From positions 744,001 to 808,000 of the forward strand of contig JASFXZ010000052.1 of NCBI GenBank assembly GCA_032209605.1: a DNA stretch of 64,000 nt, read 5' to 3'. The stretch is from Mactromeris polynyma. Lineage: Eukaryota > Mollusca > Bivalvia > Venerida > Mactridae. The notes beneath the pieces are model-generated. The model ran no database searches. It had not been told where the DNA came from and worked only from the letters and a program-made list of their open reading frames with translations. The translations under genes were made by a program, and so were the position numbers. Every line of letters begins with the position of its first letter. The stretch's first letter is position 1. Positions 23,701 to 34,424 of the stretch are shown here, one piece after another.

Positions 23701-26700
23701 ACCGAAAAAGATTTCTCCAAATAATTCACATGCACATTTAAAACTTGATGTATGTTTGTGTTTGCATTCATTTTTTTCTAAATTAAGTTTGTAGTTTTAC
23801 AGAAATTAGCTTGTACAACTATTTTTTAAAAAATGGACAAAATACTGTGCAACAGGCCATATGTTATTATGGTATACATTTAAAGCTTCTGATTTAGAGA
23901 AATAAGTTGGCTCAATGGTCGATGCTGCTGGGGACACATCCAACAGTCTTGGTTTGATTCCATGTTTTGTCTGTTAAAACAGAAGTGCTTTGCAAATGCT
24001 TTTGGTATTTCCCACATAATCAGAGTTCTCACTGGACTCCGAATCATGCATTTTAGACTATTTTTTCATTGGGACTCCTGTTTCCAGGCAAAATTTCTTT
24101 GAAATAACATTGAAGGACTGCAACTTTTCCCGAAAGAATGGTTTTGGACTCCTGTTTTCAAATCCTAGTGAGAAGCCTGATAATGTAGTACAGGTTAGAA
24201 GCTAGGATCATACAGATTGGATTAATTATAACAGTAATATATATACATGTATACTGTACTACTGTATGACTGGTAAGTTTGCATCGTGAAAATGTTTGCG
24301 AAATCAAGAGTCACAAAAGTATCTATCAGTGTAATTTTCCCTATTCATTTTGACATTTTGATCACTTTAATATTAACTTTATCTCTATTCATTCCAGCAA
24401 GTTGCAAACATTTCTGCTTGTGAAATGCCTGAAAGTGCCACTTGGCAAAATGTTTTACTCATTGAAATGATCCATTTACACTATACATGACTCTATCATA
24501 AAAACATAATCACTATGACTAGTGTTGTCACCATGACGATATACATATAATTAGGTTACCAGCAATGAAACAGTTAATAGTTTGGTATGATGCAATTAGC
24601 ATTTGTGTGTCTATATTACAGTGACAACCAAACCAAGATGCCTGAAGTAAAACCAACCATTGTTTTTAGTTTTAATGGTAAGACCTAAAAGTTATTACTA
24701 ATTGACTTTATTTAGTTACTGTAATTGCCAATTACCTTAACTTAAGACTTCAACAGACACTATATTTATATTCCAATATTAAAGCATTCTGATAAAAATA
24801 TTTTTGTTTTAAGTCTTTCCATTAAGTATAAACTTTTGACAAAATTTGAATTTTGTCTGAAACTCTCTGAAAATCATTCTGTCATTTACTTTGCATTGTA
24901 GAAAGAATTTTTTAAAGCAAGTGTAGAAAAACAGAAAAAAAGGTTTTTTAAAATGATGTTTAGTCATTTAGCTGTCGTTGAATGTCATGTCTTTCGCCAA
25001 TTTCTATTTCAGTTTGAAAGAAAATCACAACCTTTTGCCATTTTCTTTAAATCTTTAGTTAATTGGTGATAAGACAGAGTCCTTGAAAATAGAAAAACGA
25101 ACTTGAAAAATGAACTTGAAAAGTCCTTGAAATGTACTTGAATTTTGTCTCAAATGTTATACATGTATGAACCATGCAGCTACAAGAATTTATCTGTCCT
25201 TGTGTTGATATTTATTTCTCTTTGCACTACAGTATCAAGGCTTAATGCAAAACAAAACTAAATCTGCTACTTTATCAGTATGCTGATAGGGTAATGTTCA
25301 CCCCTCTGTATGTTAACATGTACTATCCTGTCTGTTACAGTGGCTGGTAAGGGTAAAACTAAGACAACTGATATGGAAAACATGAAACCTTTGATGCAGC
25401 TTGTCTTCTACCTAGTGGATAAAGTAGCCAGGATCACTCTTAGCAAGGAGGTATGTACATCACATTGAATTTGAGACTACAGTAAACCTCAATAATATGA
25501 CCACCCTTTAGGCCCTTGAAAACTGGTCTTGATATTGAGGTGGTCTTAATTTTGAGGTTGAATAAAGAGCAAACCAGTGAAAATGGACTTGAAAATTGTG
25601 TTCTTAATATTAATGTGGTCTTATTATTGAGATGGTCAATCAGTGAGGTTTTACTGTTCTTCCTGTAGAATTTTTTTTTCAAACATAGCTGGTATTTTGA
25701 TGCATCTCTAAGTGAAATATTCATGGTAATTTTGAGTTATTGTTGAAATGAATGAGTAAACTTTCAAAGTCATTGATACAGTAGTGAATGGATAATTATC
25801 TACAATGTCTGTATTGTCACTTACTCTCTTGGTGACTTGAGTATGTTAGTTTGAGAATGGGGAATAAAGGCCTAATTTATTAATTCCTGTTAATTAATCA
25901 ATTCAAACCATCAGGGATACCATATGTTACCTAGTACTGTGCACACTTTTCTCTCATGACCTATATAGTTGCCCATTCTTAAAAGTATTTTTTTAACGTC
26001 ACACATGGAAGTATATGAGTTGTCTCTTACACCTATAATTTCAATAATTTCAGCGATTATGTGTTTCTAGATGTTTACCTTGTAATGTTCATTGCTGTAT
26101 AACCTCTATCCACAGTAAACATACATGATATTAGTAAAATTGTTCTCCATAACAATATCATTGCTGCTATATTAGGCTTAGCATTAGTAAAAGCTGGCTT
26201 TATAGATTTTGTGAGAGTCCTGACCAAACGTCCGACAAGTTATCAAGCTACCTTGTATTCAAAACCAGTAAATGTCAGACAAAAACGTTTTTGGGTCAGA
26301 CAATATTTGTAAGTTTCTCTGATCATGCAATATATGAAGCATATTTAAGAATACTGCTATATCAATGTTTCAAATACTTCAGGCTAAGCAGAAGTCGGAT
26401 AAGAACCGTCAGAAAGCCGAGGAAACCTTCTTGAAGTCGGCTCATGCTCAGCGTCAAGAAGCTGCTCAACTGAGACGTGAAGAGAAACGAAGACAGGAAA
26501 AAGACAGAATTATGAACGAGGAAGATCCAGACAAGGCCAGGAAATGGGAGGTGAGAAAATAACTGGACGAGGGAGGTGCAGCGGTCTAGGGGTACAGTGT
26601 CTCACTCCTGATCCAAAGGTCGTGAGTTTGAGCCCTGCGATGAACGGAGGTTTGGTCACGAACTTCACTATCCCTAAATTTGGCGCAAGTACTGGTTCGT

Positions 26701-27375
26701 TGCCAGGAAGCAGTCATGGAGAGTGATAAGTATAAGTTGTAAGAACTTGTTTCAGAATCAATGTAAAATAAATAAGTTTAATAGAATAACTGGACGTTTG
26801 AAACATCTCTGTCAGTACGCTGAAATGATAATGCCTGTCTGGTTAGCTTAGTCAGTAGAGCACTAAATTGCCAATCTGGAGGTCAAAGAGACATGTGTTC
26901 TCCATGACAATTTTACTGAAGATAATGCATCTGAAGTCATTTTCCTTTATACCAGCCCAGGATTTCCCACTTTCTACCAGTGCTGAAAACTCTGTCTTAC
27001 ACGTCATAGCCTCATTCCTGCCAAAACATTTAACCCTCTTGTCAGATATTTCTATTCGTACTGGAAGCCATTGAAAGATTTTTATAGTCCTACTCCACTG
27101 ATTCATGTAGGTAAGTTATCAGTTGCTTGCAGAAGCACAGGCAAGAACTGGTTGGTAACCCAGGAACATTGCTTAAGTCAACTGTACACAAACGCAATAA
27201 TGTTGCAGCGTGGAGCTCCAACATATTGGTCACATGACTTTCTTTATGATCATTGTTATATCATATTTGTCAACATAGATGAAGATTATTTTATCTTTTA
27301 CAGGAGAGACAGAACAAGCAGGACTTGAAGAGAAAACAACCAAGAACTAAGATGTTGAAGATGAAAGGAATGTAG
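11788..27375 (+). CDS. CCDC47: CCDC47, ER membrane chaperone subunit (12 coding exons)
   Basis: Coding exons: 11788-11914, 12913-13040, 13464-13580, 14219-14393, 14952-15136, 19679-19777, 20573-20677, 21252-21337, 24622-24677, 25341-25450, 26383-26550, 27304-27375. All have GT-AG borders and compatible phases, giving 475 residues, close to the vertebrate length. Order: signal peptide (about 1-19, [14 protein letters not shown]), acidic luminal segment (20-110), one membrane helix (about 139-156, [16 protein letters not shown]), cytosolic domain with [22 protein letters not shown] and RQDLINV, and a charged coiled coil ([25 protein letters not shown]) ending KMLKMKGM. In vertebrates CCDC47 joins Asterix in the PAT complex, assisting multipass membrane protein insertion, and binds calcium; here that is inferred from homology. 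The first exon is preceded by an acceptor at 11777, so at least one upstream noncoding exon is expected. Confidence 0.95.
11933..12173. repeat. 37-bp minisatellite, about 6.5 copies
   Basis: Unit of about 37 bp containing GGAACTCTAATGAATTCTGT and GCCCGAAGTTAAGTCT. It begins only 18 bp after the 5' splice site of the first CCDC47 coding exon and shows small length variation between copies. Confidence 0.85.
14491..14669 (+). CDS. Candidate alternative last exon of CCDC47
   Basis: Within the intron after exon 14219-14393 an acceptor (ACAATATTACAG) precedes an open frame in exactly the phase left by that exon: one carried base plus TT makes a valine codon. It runs 59 further residues, with phrases such as [13 protein letters not shown] and [16 protein letters not shown], to TAA at 14667. 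AATAAA follows at 14757-14762. Splicing to it would give a short CCDC47 that keeps the signal peptide, acidic segment and membrane helix but loses the cytosolic domain and coiled coil. The peptide matches nothing I recognise; the alternative is a chance frame or a fragment of an old element. Confidence 0.35.
14755..14935. mobile_element. Short inverted-repeat element, family B
   Basis: Ends resemble the family terminus ACAGTAAAACCTCAATAATA and its complement. The interior carries the shared phrases TAAGACCACCTC, AATTTTCAAGTCCATTTTCA and GGTCTTATTATTGAGG. A change in the left end creates AATAAA at 14757. Relatives: 25480, 34734, 39713, 52386, 55382 and 56763. Confidence 0.7.
15524..15894. repeat. 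32-bp minisatellite, about 11.6 copies
   Basis: Unit GGAGAGGCCCTTTCACGAGC followed by AACAACCTCTCC or AACAACCTCCGT. Junctions between units are palindromic (CCTCTCCGGAGAGG). The array has no stop codon in any forward frame over most of its length, so it yields long spurious open frames. It sits in the 4.5 kb CCDC47 intron after exon 14952-15136. Confidence 0.9.
15895..16158. repeat. 26-bp minisatellite, about 10 copies, abutting the 32-bp array
   Basis: Unit of 26 bp containing GACCGGTGATTCGGACCAGC and GATACG. It begins where the 32-bp array ends, with no spacer. Copies vary by substitution (CAGACC, TTGGACC, GATATGG) and the last ones degenerate. Confidence 0.9.
16456..17120 (-). pseudogene. 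Decayed Tc1/mariner-type transposase
   Basis: On the minus strand, pieces of the Tc1 family catalytic region can be read in more than one frame: [12 protein letters not shown] and VRRKVWRR near 16760-16820, [11 protein letters not shown] with LTARRYVDE near 16560-16690, and the second-aspartate box QDNATPHSA near 16500, reached only by a frame change and next to an in-frame stop. Upstream of these, weak matches to the helix-turn-helix linker run toward 17110. Frameshifts and stops show it cannot encode an active enzyme. I did not find its terminal inverted repeats. It lies in a CCDC47 intron, antisense to the gene. Confidence 0.75.
17253..17902 (-). mobile_element. Non-LTR retrotransposon fragment (endonuclease C-terminus) with target-site duplication
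   Basis: The minus-strand frame contains [18 protein letters not shown], the endonuclease box GSDHFPIFI, the typical [11 protein letters not shown], and the linker phrase [11 protein letters not shown], then a TGA before [13 protein letters not shown]. This resembles Jockey-like LINEs. The block is bounded by a 14-bp direct repeat GAATATCAAACTAC at 17239-17252 and 17903-17916, consistent with a target-site duplication. No reverse transcriptase lies within it. Confidence 0.75.
17915..18500. repeat. Cluster of diverged ~155-bp repeat units
   Basis: Several partial copies of one unit, recognised by CATGCATGGGCGGAAAA-type boxes at 18006, 18163 and 18252 and by GTATAAGTTTGGTAAACTTC near 18062 and its relative near 18317. 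Another piece lies at 17170-17255, so the LINE fragment interrupts this repeat. I associate such units with mollusc genomes from memory. Confidence 0.5.
18780..18960 (-). repeat. tRNA-derived SINE, minus orientation
   Basis: Read on the minus strand: tRNA-like head GCCCTGACTCCCATTCCGAA with GGTCGCGAGTTGAGCC (B-box position), then GAGCACTGGTTAGTAATCCA and the tail phrase AAATTTGTAAGAATTTGTTT. The same order of boxes occurs at 26572 and 36690. Confidence 0.55.
19195..19560. repeat. Degenerate interspersed repeat with AAGGTCA motifs
   Basis: Contains GTCTGTCTGTCCATTGTAG, then AAGGTCATAAGGTCAAGGTC and further AAGGTCA half-sites over about 60 bp. It ends shortly before the CCDC47 exon at 19679. 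No coding potential. Confidence 0.4.
20279..20459. mobile_element. Short inverted-repeat element, family C
   Basis: Left end GCAGTCAGACCTTGTTTATT, interior GGTATCATCTGAATTAAATA and TCTTCTTAGGCATGTCAAAT, right end GAATGAAGTCTGACTGTA. TA lies at both borders. The termini and TA targets recall pogo/Tigger-like nonautonomous elements. Relatives: 21027, 37000, 59505 and a fragment near 31990-32068. Confidence 0.65.
20880..20995 (-). repeat. 5' part of a tRNA-derived SINE, minus orientation
   Basis: On the minus strand GGTCAAAGCACTTGACTCTC AATCAGAGG and GGTCACGAGTTCTAATC form a tRNA-like head. It is cut short after the CAGGAA phrase and lies just upstream of the family C element at 21027. Confidence 0.4.
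21027..21202. mobile_element. Short inverted-repeat element, family C
   Basis: Termini TACAGTTGGACCTCATTTAT and ACGAGGTCTGACTGTA, with the same interior order as the copy at 20279. It ends 50 bp before the CCDC47 exon at 21252, so it lies close to the polypyrimidine and branch region of that intron. Confidence 0.65.
21358..23859. mobile_element. 2.5 kb nonautonomous DNA transposon with 17-bp perfect inverted termini
   Basis: The left end TGGCCTGTTGCACAGTA and the right end are exact complements, each flanked by TA, the target duplication expected of Tc1/mariner-type elements. The interior is very AT-rich with no open frame resembling a transposase. It carries six copies of GGGGACGGACATTAC or its complement (21545, 22702, 22722, 23071, 23086, 23246). 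The element starts 20 bp after a CCDC47 exon and fills most of that intron. Confidence 0.75.
25480..25657. mobile_element. Short inverted-repeat element, family B
   Basis: Termini ACAGTAAACCTCAATAATAT and GTGAGGTTTTACTGT. The interior has TTGAGGTGGTCTTAATTTTG and the shared AATGGACTTGAAAATTGTGT. It begins 30 bp after the CCDC47 exon ending at 25450. Confidence 0.7.
26572..26770 (+). repeat. tRNA-derived SINE
   Basis: tRNA-like head GTGCAGCGGTCTAGGGGTAC with ACTCCTGATCCAAAGG and B-box-like GTGAGTTTGAGCCC; then AGTACTGGTTCGTTGCCAGG and the tail AAGTTGTAAGAACTTGTTTC followed by an A/T-rich end. It starts 22 bp after a CCDC47 exon. Confidence 0.6.
26830..27190 (+). repeat. Second-type tRNA-derived SINE
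   Basis: Head TTAGCTTAGTCAGTAGAGCA with CTAAATTGCCAATCTGGAGG, middle GTGTTCTCCATGACAATTTT and GAAGTCATTTTCCTTTAT, tail TGGTTGGTAACCCAGGAAC. The middle matches the SINE at 2505 and the one at 58793. It ends about 110 bp before the last CCDC47 exon. Confidence 0.5.
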
Positions 27376-27558
27376 ACAATGTGATGTTCTCATTGTGTCT
27401 GTGAGAGTTAACCAACCTGATGTCCTATATGTTTCTATGATGATTATGACTGTATAGATAATGTGTAGATCAAAATTTGATTCTCTATGTTTATGATTGC
27501 CGTTCCTACTGGCGTTGGAGCAAGATGAAGTGTGTACACTGAGAGTTGCGCATTATCA

Positions 27559-27564
27559 AATAAA
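27559..27564 (+). terminator. Probable CCDC47 poly(A) signal
   Basis: AATAAA 184 bp after the CCDC47 stop codon, followed by a T-rich stretch. A second hexamer at 28978-28983 could serve a longer 3' untranslated region. Confidence 0.5.
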
Positions 27565-29202
27565 CTTTCAACTTTAACATTTCCTTTAAAATGGATCTTA
27601 ATGATTTGGTACTTATGTACCTAATAATTATCTGATTTTTGTAAATAGATTGGATTACAAATTAAGAAATGATTTACCAAAACTTGTACTTGAAAGGAAT
27701 TTACCTGTGGATGATTTAAGGCTGTTCCTGTTGCTATTTATAGGCAAGAAAATTCTTTGACTTTTTTTAGATTTTCTTGTTTATTTATTGATACCTCATA
27801 ATGAACAGCGCTGCTTTTTCCTAGGAAATCGATTATGTAGCCGCATGTAATGGCTTGTATTGAAGTGAAGCTGAAAAATAAGCTAGGGTTAGCTCTAAAC
27901 GTTTATCCTCCTGAACACACTCGACACTTGATACACGACATATCTGATGTGAAAGCACTGAGAAATGATTTTAAACGAAGTTGTCCATATGGATATTAAT
28001 GACGGGAATGCGAGTGTTATGATCACATGATGGAATATTTGTTCTTTGAAAAAAATCTGAGTCAATTTTTTATAATTACAATTGCATGCTTACAAACATT
28101 TTTTGCCTCAGAGTATGATGTCTTTTTCCATCCATATCATTATACATAAATCATTTCATGGCAATATATGCTGCTTGTCATATTTCACTGTTAAGAAAAG
28201 ATTTAAAATCTACTTTTCATGTGATATATCATTAAAAACATTTTCCACGCTATGTTACTTTTGTTGTACATTTTTGACCATCAGAGTTTTTTCACAAGCT
28301 GTTTGTATCTTTGTGTGTTATCATATACATATATATAGACTTGTTAAATATGAATGTTCATGAAAATATGTGCATAATAAGATGGTGATATACTTTTGAC
28401 TAGAAACGTAACTCAATCAATCGCTCAGACTGTAGTGATTGACGATTTTCTATTGTTTGATCAATGAATAGAACAACATTGTCTTAAAGGTCACTCCATA
28501 GTCATCAGGGCAGGATTCTACTAATACAATCTTGATCTTACTTTCAATAATTTTCATTTCAGCCACTATTAAAAAAGCAATTTATGTTCTATTCTTTCTC
28601 ACAAACCGCTTCACGACAAGTCCGATTACGTTCAGTACAATAAACTACCATTGCTGTAAGAGGCATTGTGTTCAGTTTACAATTTGTCTGAAATATTGGT
28701 GTATTGTCGAATGAAATTGATTTATGCATATCAATTGTAATGTATGTTTAGAATGTACTTCCTGTCAAAAACTTTCCTTTACTGACAAAGGTTTTTATGT
28801 ATCGATATTTACTCTGAACTAAATGGCCAAATTATTTTAACATTTATGGAATAATGGTCCTTACTGTGCATTTGATATTAATTGAGACATCATAAATGCA
28901 TGGGCACTGGCTTCAAATGGATCGATATATGATTTTACCTTTAATTTGAAGAGTATATTGAGTGCTGATGCACTCTGAATAAACTGTTGTTTTTTTCTAT
29001 ATTTAACCAGATGTGTTTTTTTTGTATCACTGTACATTGTATATATTCAGGTGGTAATTCTTAATATATTTGAAAATATTATAATTATACTCCTTGTTTA
29101 TTGTTAATAATTCGGTACAATATTGTTACCAAGAATTGAACGGGTCCTGTTTTAGCTAATTTAATGGAAATGGTTTTCAGTTTGCTACAACTATTTCCAA
29201 TT

Positions 29203-29322
29203 AAGGGAAGAGAGGGAGGGGAGAGTTAGAGAGGGGAAAAGAGATGAGGTGATAGGTGAGAAGAGTTAGAAAGAGAGAGGTGAGTGAGGGGAGAGGGGAA
29301 GAGAGCATGGGAGGAGAGAGAT
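29203..29322 (+). repeat. Polypurine tract
   Basis: About 120 bp almost entirely of G and A on this strand, built from GAGAGGGGA-type words such as GGGAAGAGAGGGAGGGGAGA. Mirror-like purine runs of this kind can form triplex DNA; that is general knowledge, not shown here. Confidence 0.7.
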
Positions 29323-30329
29323 GCCTATTATATATTAAATTTTGATGACTAATGAGTTGAGATCATTTGCTGTGGCTTAGAACCCTTATTGTTTAATATT
29401 CTATCAAAGCATTGAATTTATCTGCAATAGATTAGTTTCATGTGTGAGGGCAGCTAATGCAGATTGTAATATTTTGCTGAATTTATTGTATTTAGAAAAA
29501 TTTACCTGGCACTCATGAGTACTCGTCATCCTAAGCAAAATGTAAAGACCAGCTTTCAATATATGTGTACTTATTGCATGCCTTTGTTGACGTCAATGGT
29601 GATTGTGTCGTAGAGAGTGGGATGAAGATTAATGCATGCCAGTTCCATGCTGTCTTATTATACCATAAATATTAATATAAATGCACAAGGACTTAATTCA
29701 GTTAATAAAATATGTGCAATGCCAAAAAATACCCATCTAGCCTTTACATCAACACAAGTGATTTACATCTTGAACAGATATTTTAGTGAGGAAATCGGAC
29801 CGGTGTAAATCGATAGATGAATATGTACTTCTTGACGCGTACAATAATAAAAAAATCGCTGAGAACACCGTCCCTAAAATTTCTGTACGAACATATCTTG
29901 GCACCTTGTGTTAAGGTAAAGACTAGGCGGGTATTATTTTGCGTTGCAGATTGTTTTATTGATTGAATTGAGCGCCTGTGTATACCCACACTTGTAGCAC
30001 TCTGCACAATGGCTTTATATGTCACCCATATTTACTTGTATATGTATTTACCAGAGAATTCAAGCGACATAATTGAAAGGCAATCCCCAATATAATATGG
30101 AGCAATGCTGATGGACCTTAATGTTTTATTCAGTACTGTGCCGGCCACATTCAATTACTAGGTGTACACTCAACTTTATTTGGTACACAATGTTTTTCTA
30201 TCATTTTATCAATTATGCTTGGGTGTCCTTTGTTGATATGAATTTTCTAGATATTTGTACTTACCTTAAGTTTTTACTTATTTGTATTTTTTTGTATTTC
30301 TGTTTTTGTTTGATTTTTTGACACAGATG

Positions 30330-30425
30330 CATTAGTAAACGCAATATAATTTAATGTTGGATTGTTGATGTATATATTGTGTACACTTGCTATGCACCTG
30401 TGACAAATAAATCAAACAATATATT
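30330..30425 (+). repeat. Possible 3' tail of a non-LTR element
   Basis: CACTTGCTATGCACCTGTGA CAAATAAATCAAACAAT resembles the 3' ends of animal LINEs, which often finish with short A-rich repeats after such a phrase. A comparable tail lies at 38605-38650 (GAAATAAATCTCTGTATC). No linked coding sequence is visible. Confidence 0.3.
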
Positions 30426-30688
30426 GTGTTCTTATGAGAAAATGTGTGAATGGTAAAAAGTTGCTTGCAGTATAGAAATATGCTTACAATGCACAAAATA
30501 ATTTATGATAAATGTGACTCTGTGTGTTTGTATATTCCTGAATTATAAACATTTGAAACCATCAGTTTTAGCTTGTTTATTTTACATTGATTGTGAAACA
30601 AGTTATCATTACTTATATTTATCGCTGGTGGGTTTCTTCCCAATGCTGCACCAATGCAATTCAGATCGCATGTACATCACTCTACACC

Positions 30689-30800
30689 ACAGGAGTTTGT
30701 CTCGAGTTCTCTCTCTCTTTATCCCTTCTTTAGTATATGTAAAGTATGGTACTGTATTTACATATACTATAGATGGAACAAAGGGAGAGAACTCCTGTCC
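30689..30800. mobile_element. Foldback element, family A
   Basis: Left arm CAGGAGTTTGTCTCGAGTTC with TCTCTTTATCCCTTCTTTAG; right arm ACTATAGATGGAACAAAGGG AGAGAACTCCTGT. The centre includes TATGTAAAGTATGGTACTGT. Arms complement each other with few mismatches. Confidence 0.6.
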
Positions 30801-33800
30801 TCTACACTAACATCACCGTGCCTTCTTTGTAATCTTTGTCCTCATACCTTTCTGAATATTTTATTTGCATTTGTTGTTCTCTCATATAAACAGTTACTGG
30901 TAGAAAATGTTACTTCCAGCTTAATTTTGCTTAAAATGAGTTCAATTTATATCCGACAGAAACAACGAGAGACCAAAGCAATCTGTGAAAGTCATTCCTG
31001 ATAGCAATGCATTGAGGAAAGCACAGCACAACCTCACATCATTTTTAGATTTGAAAACAAAAGAAGTCCATCAGCTTATAAATAAAGCAGACAAATTTGT
31101 TTAACTTTCGCCCCTAGATTTATTCACTTCATAATAAACCTTTTTCTCGCATGTGTCCCGAGTTCAAACTCGATAAACAAAATAAAAACGACTCAACATT
31201 TAGTTAAATGTATTTCATTAGAACATAGTTTCAGCATATTTCAGAATATATAATATATATTTAAGAATTAACAAGAGAATTAAATCGAGTATGAACATTC
31301 TGTTTATCCGAGCATCAAATAATCTGAAGTTCAAAAAATCCTAAATCATCTACGACCAGGAGGACTGGTGAGAAAATCTCATCAATAGAATGATTATGAG
31401 GATTGCCATGACAACTAATAAAGGAATCCATATGACTAGGGTCTACATGTACTTCTATATAAATAACAATACAAGAAAAAAGAAACTGTTCACATTAGAG
31501 ATTTGGATAAAAAAACAAACATTTAATAGCAAAAATAGGACTTAATTCAAAAGTGTAAAATGTATAATCTATATTATATAAGGGACTAGATTAGGGACCT
31601 TTCTTACTGTTAACTATCAATATACTCAGTAATCAACGCAAAACAAAAGGTCTATGATGTGCTGGAATTGCTCACCTGGGTGCTTAAAAACAAAATTGGG
31701 TGTTTTGGTCCTGTGTCACAGGGTGACAATTCGTTGAAGTAAAGATTCTCACAAAGTGAGCAAAAAATCATACAGAATGTGATAATTTGTTGTGTTTTTC
31801 ATAACTTTGGGTCTAATGTCAATTTAGCCGCTGTTACGAAAAGAATAAAAAAAAGGCAATTGTTGTTGCTTGATCGTCCTTGTCTGCATCACAAAATGTT
31901 AAATCGTGTGTTTAGCTCAGTTTCCAAGAAGTACAATTCCAATGATGTCAAATAAAAGATGGTTTCGAATAATTCAATTCAATGTAGCATAGGAACCTGA
32001 TTTTTAAATTGGATGATACCAAGCATTCGGATAGAAGGTTGTTGAATAAACAAGGTTTCGACTGTACATGTATTTCAGTTACCTTTTGTTTGTTTCCCTG
32101 CAAGCAAGCGCCAACTTACCCACATCAGAGGTAGTGGATTAATGAATAAAGATGTCGAGATACAAAAAGTCTAAAAACTTGATGCTAAAAATCAATCAAT
32201 GACATCAAATATCTCTATAAAATGTACAGAATCGATCGTAATCAGTAAAAAATATGATAACAGATGAGCACCCAAAGTGACCACGTTTTCTGTATGCATA
32301 TTAATAAATTGTTCCAATTGCTCAATATAAATACCACCTCGCATCATAGTTTTTTAATAACTACAAACTGAAAATAATTGAACTGGCACATGTTCAAATA
32401 TAGTGCACGCTCTCAACAGCAACACCCTTTGTGAGACCTCAATTGTTGGCTGATGTTGAGAGGTTCAGAAGTTGCTCTAGACGTTACATTGATAGTTATT
32501 TCTTACGACTGATTACAAATTTGATACTGTTGTTGAAGAGAGGTTTTGCTGTAGAGAGCCACGTAGAAGAGGGTGTACTGTATGTAGATTTTTATTTTTC
32601 GAATAAACCAACAATGAATATGCTTTGAAAACACAGGTCGGACACATTGTAAATGATTTGATGCATGTATCAGTAGAATTTGAATACATTCACTGATGGT
32701 GTATATAAGATCTTCACCAATGAAGTCTTGGAAACAATGTTAAACTACAAGAGCAGTGTGAAGATGATGTACTATTTGAACACATTATCCCACCATTTCA
32801 ATACTAGCAAGAAAAATGAATTACTTTAAGATATACTAAGTACAAACAATAGGTTGTAATTTGTTACAAATCCCAGTAACAATCAGTTACACAGAATGAA
32901 AATGCATATAAAAAAAATTCGCTACCAAATGTGTAAAAAAAAATAGGGCACAAGTTTGATAAAATGCAAGTCAAAGTACTGTATGCCATACTGTGAGGTG
33001 ACTGAGGTCATTTATGATGTAGAATCCCAGTGTGGAGTTTAAAAATGTTCCGTCCATTATTTGTTGAGAAACTCTATAAAATGCAAAGTGTTGATGACAC
33101 CAATGAAGGGGCGACATCAATGACAAATTAATCTCATAAATAAACGACAATAAAGATCAATTAAATCATGATTATTAAAAATAACAACAACATCAAATAT
33201 TAATAAAATCACCATGATAACAATTAACAACAATACAGCAATGATGAACCTTGATCGCTCACCCGAGATATACCTGGCCTTGATTTAACAAAAATACTTA
33301 AATTTATACTTAACTAAGCTAAAAACTCAAAGTAAGTTTAATTGGCTATCAAATGATTTTTTCTTAAAACCTATGTTTTGATATTATTAATTTATAGTAC
33401 ATATTTATTGAAAGACCACTATTTGACAATATACATGTACATGTAGTACTAACATGGTTTTGTTATTTGCATTTCAGTGTTGTGTAAACCAATCAAATCA
33501 CGTTAACCATCAAGGCAATTTCTCTTCAACAGAACAACGTTTGTAACCTTGACGCGGATTGGTTAGCCTTTCTATTAAGAGTACGTAACCTTACCGAAAT
33601 CCACTGAATTTCGGTGAATTTATCGAAATCCATTTTGGATCGGAAGTGACCAGCAATCGTAACATCTCGGCATTTTTTATGTTGCCCAACAAATCTTAAC
33701 CTTCAAATTGTGCTGACCATCTTTTTTCAAGATAGTTCTTGTTATATTAATTTGTTAATAAATATCTTTTAAGTCTGATAAAAAATACTTAAGAAGTTAC

Positions 33801-34424
33801 TCCAGCATATTTGCCAGACTGACCAAAGAACACTCCTGCTACTTTGAAGTCTGATCAGTGCTTTCTGACTTATGAAATAGATTTTGAACTTTTCACTATG
33901 GTCATATAAGGAAAACCATCAAAACACACTGGTGAACATGTTGTTTGACAATTTGAAATAATCTGAATGAACTTCGTTGAGTATCACCTATGAACACTTT
34001 CTGGGAAATGATTTCAAAATCAGGTCATTGGTTTACGCAAGATGTATTCTTTTTACTTTTTTTACTTTTTTTCTTTAGTTTCAGTTATCTAGATTTAACA
34101 GTCGAGTGAAACTAGTCAAGTTTCATTATCTATAACCATATAATATATATTACCATAATATATACCGGTAGTTTCAAATCAGATGTCTTTCAAACAAAAT
34201 TTGAACGAACACACAGGCCGACGGACAGACAGTTGAGTGATCACAAAAGCTCATACTGAGCACATGCTCAAATGAACTAAAAGAATACAATGTATAATCA
34301 ACCATAATTTAAGATACAATTTGTAGATGGGAAATACATGACACATTACCTGCTCAAAAAATGACTGAATTAGACCAAAATAAATAAATTTCTGTATATG
34401 TTTTGACATATATATAATATCCTA

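Larger units (their letters stand above)
27565..34424. other. Gene-poor region between the convergent genes CCDC47 and SLC38A11
   Basis: No exon could be supported on either strand. Contents seen: a polypurine block (29203-29322), a LINE-tail-like segment (30330-30425), a family A element (30689-30800), a family C fragment (about 31990-32068), a block with AGAGAGG/CCTCTC motifs (32405-32600) and otherwise plain AT-rich DNA. Several AATAAA hexamers and their complements occur, as expected by chance in such DNA and for two converging 3' ends. Confidence 0.5.
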
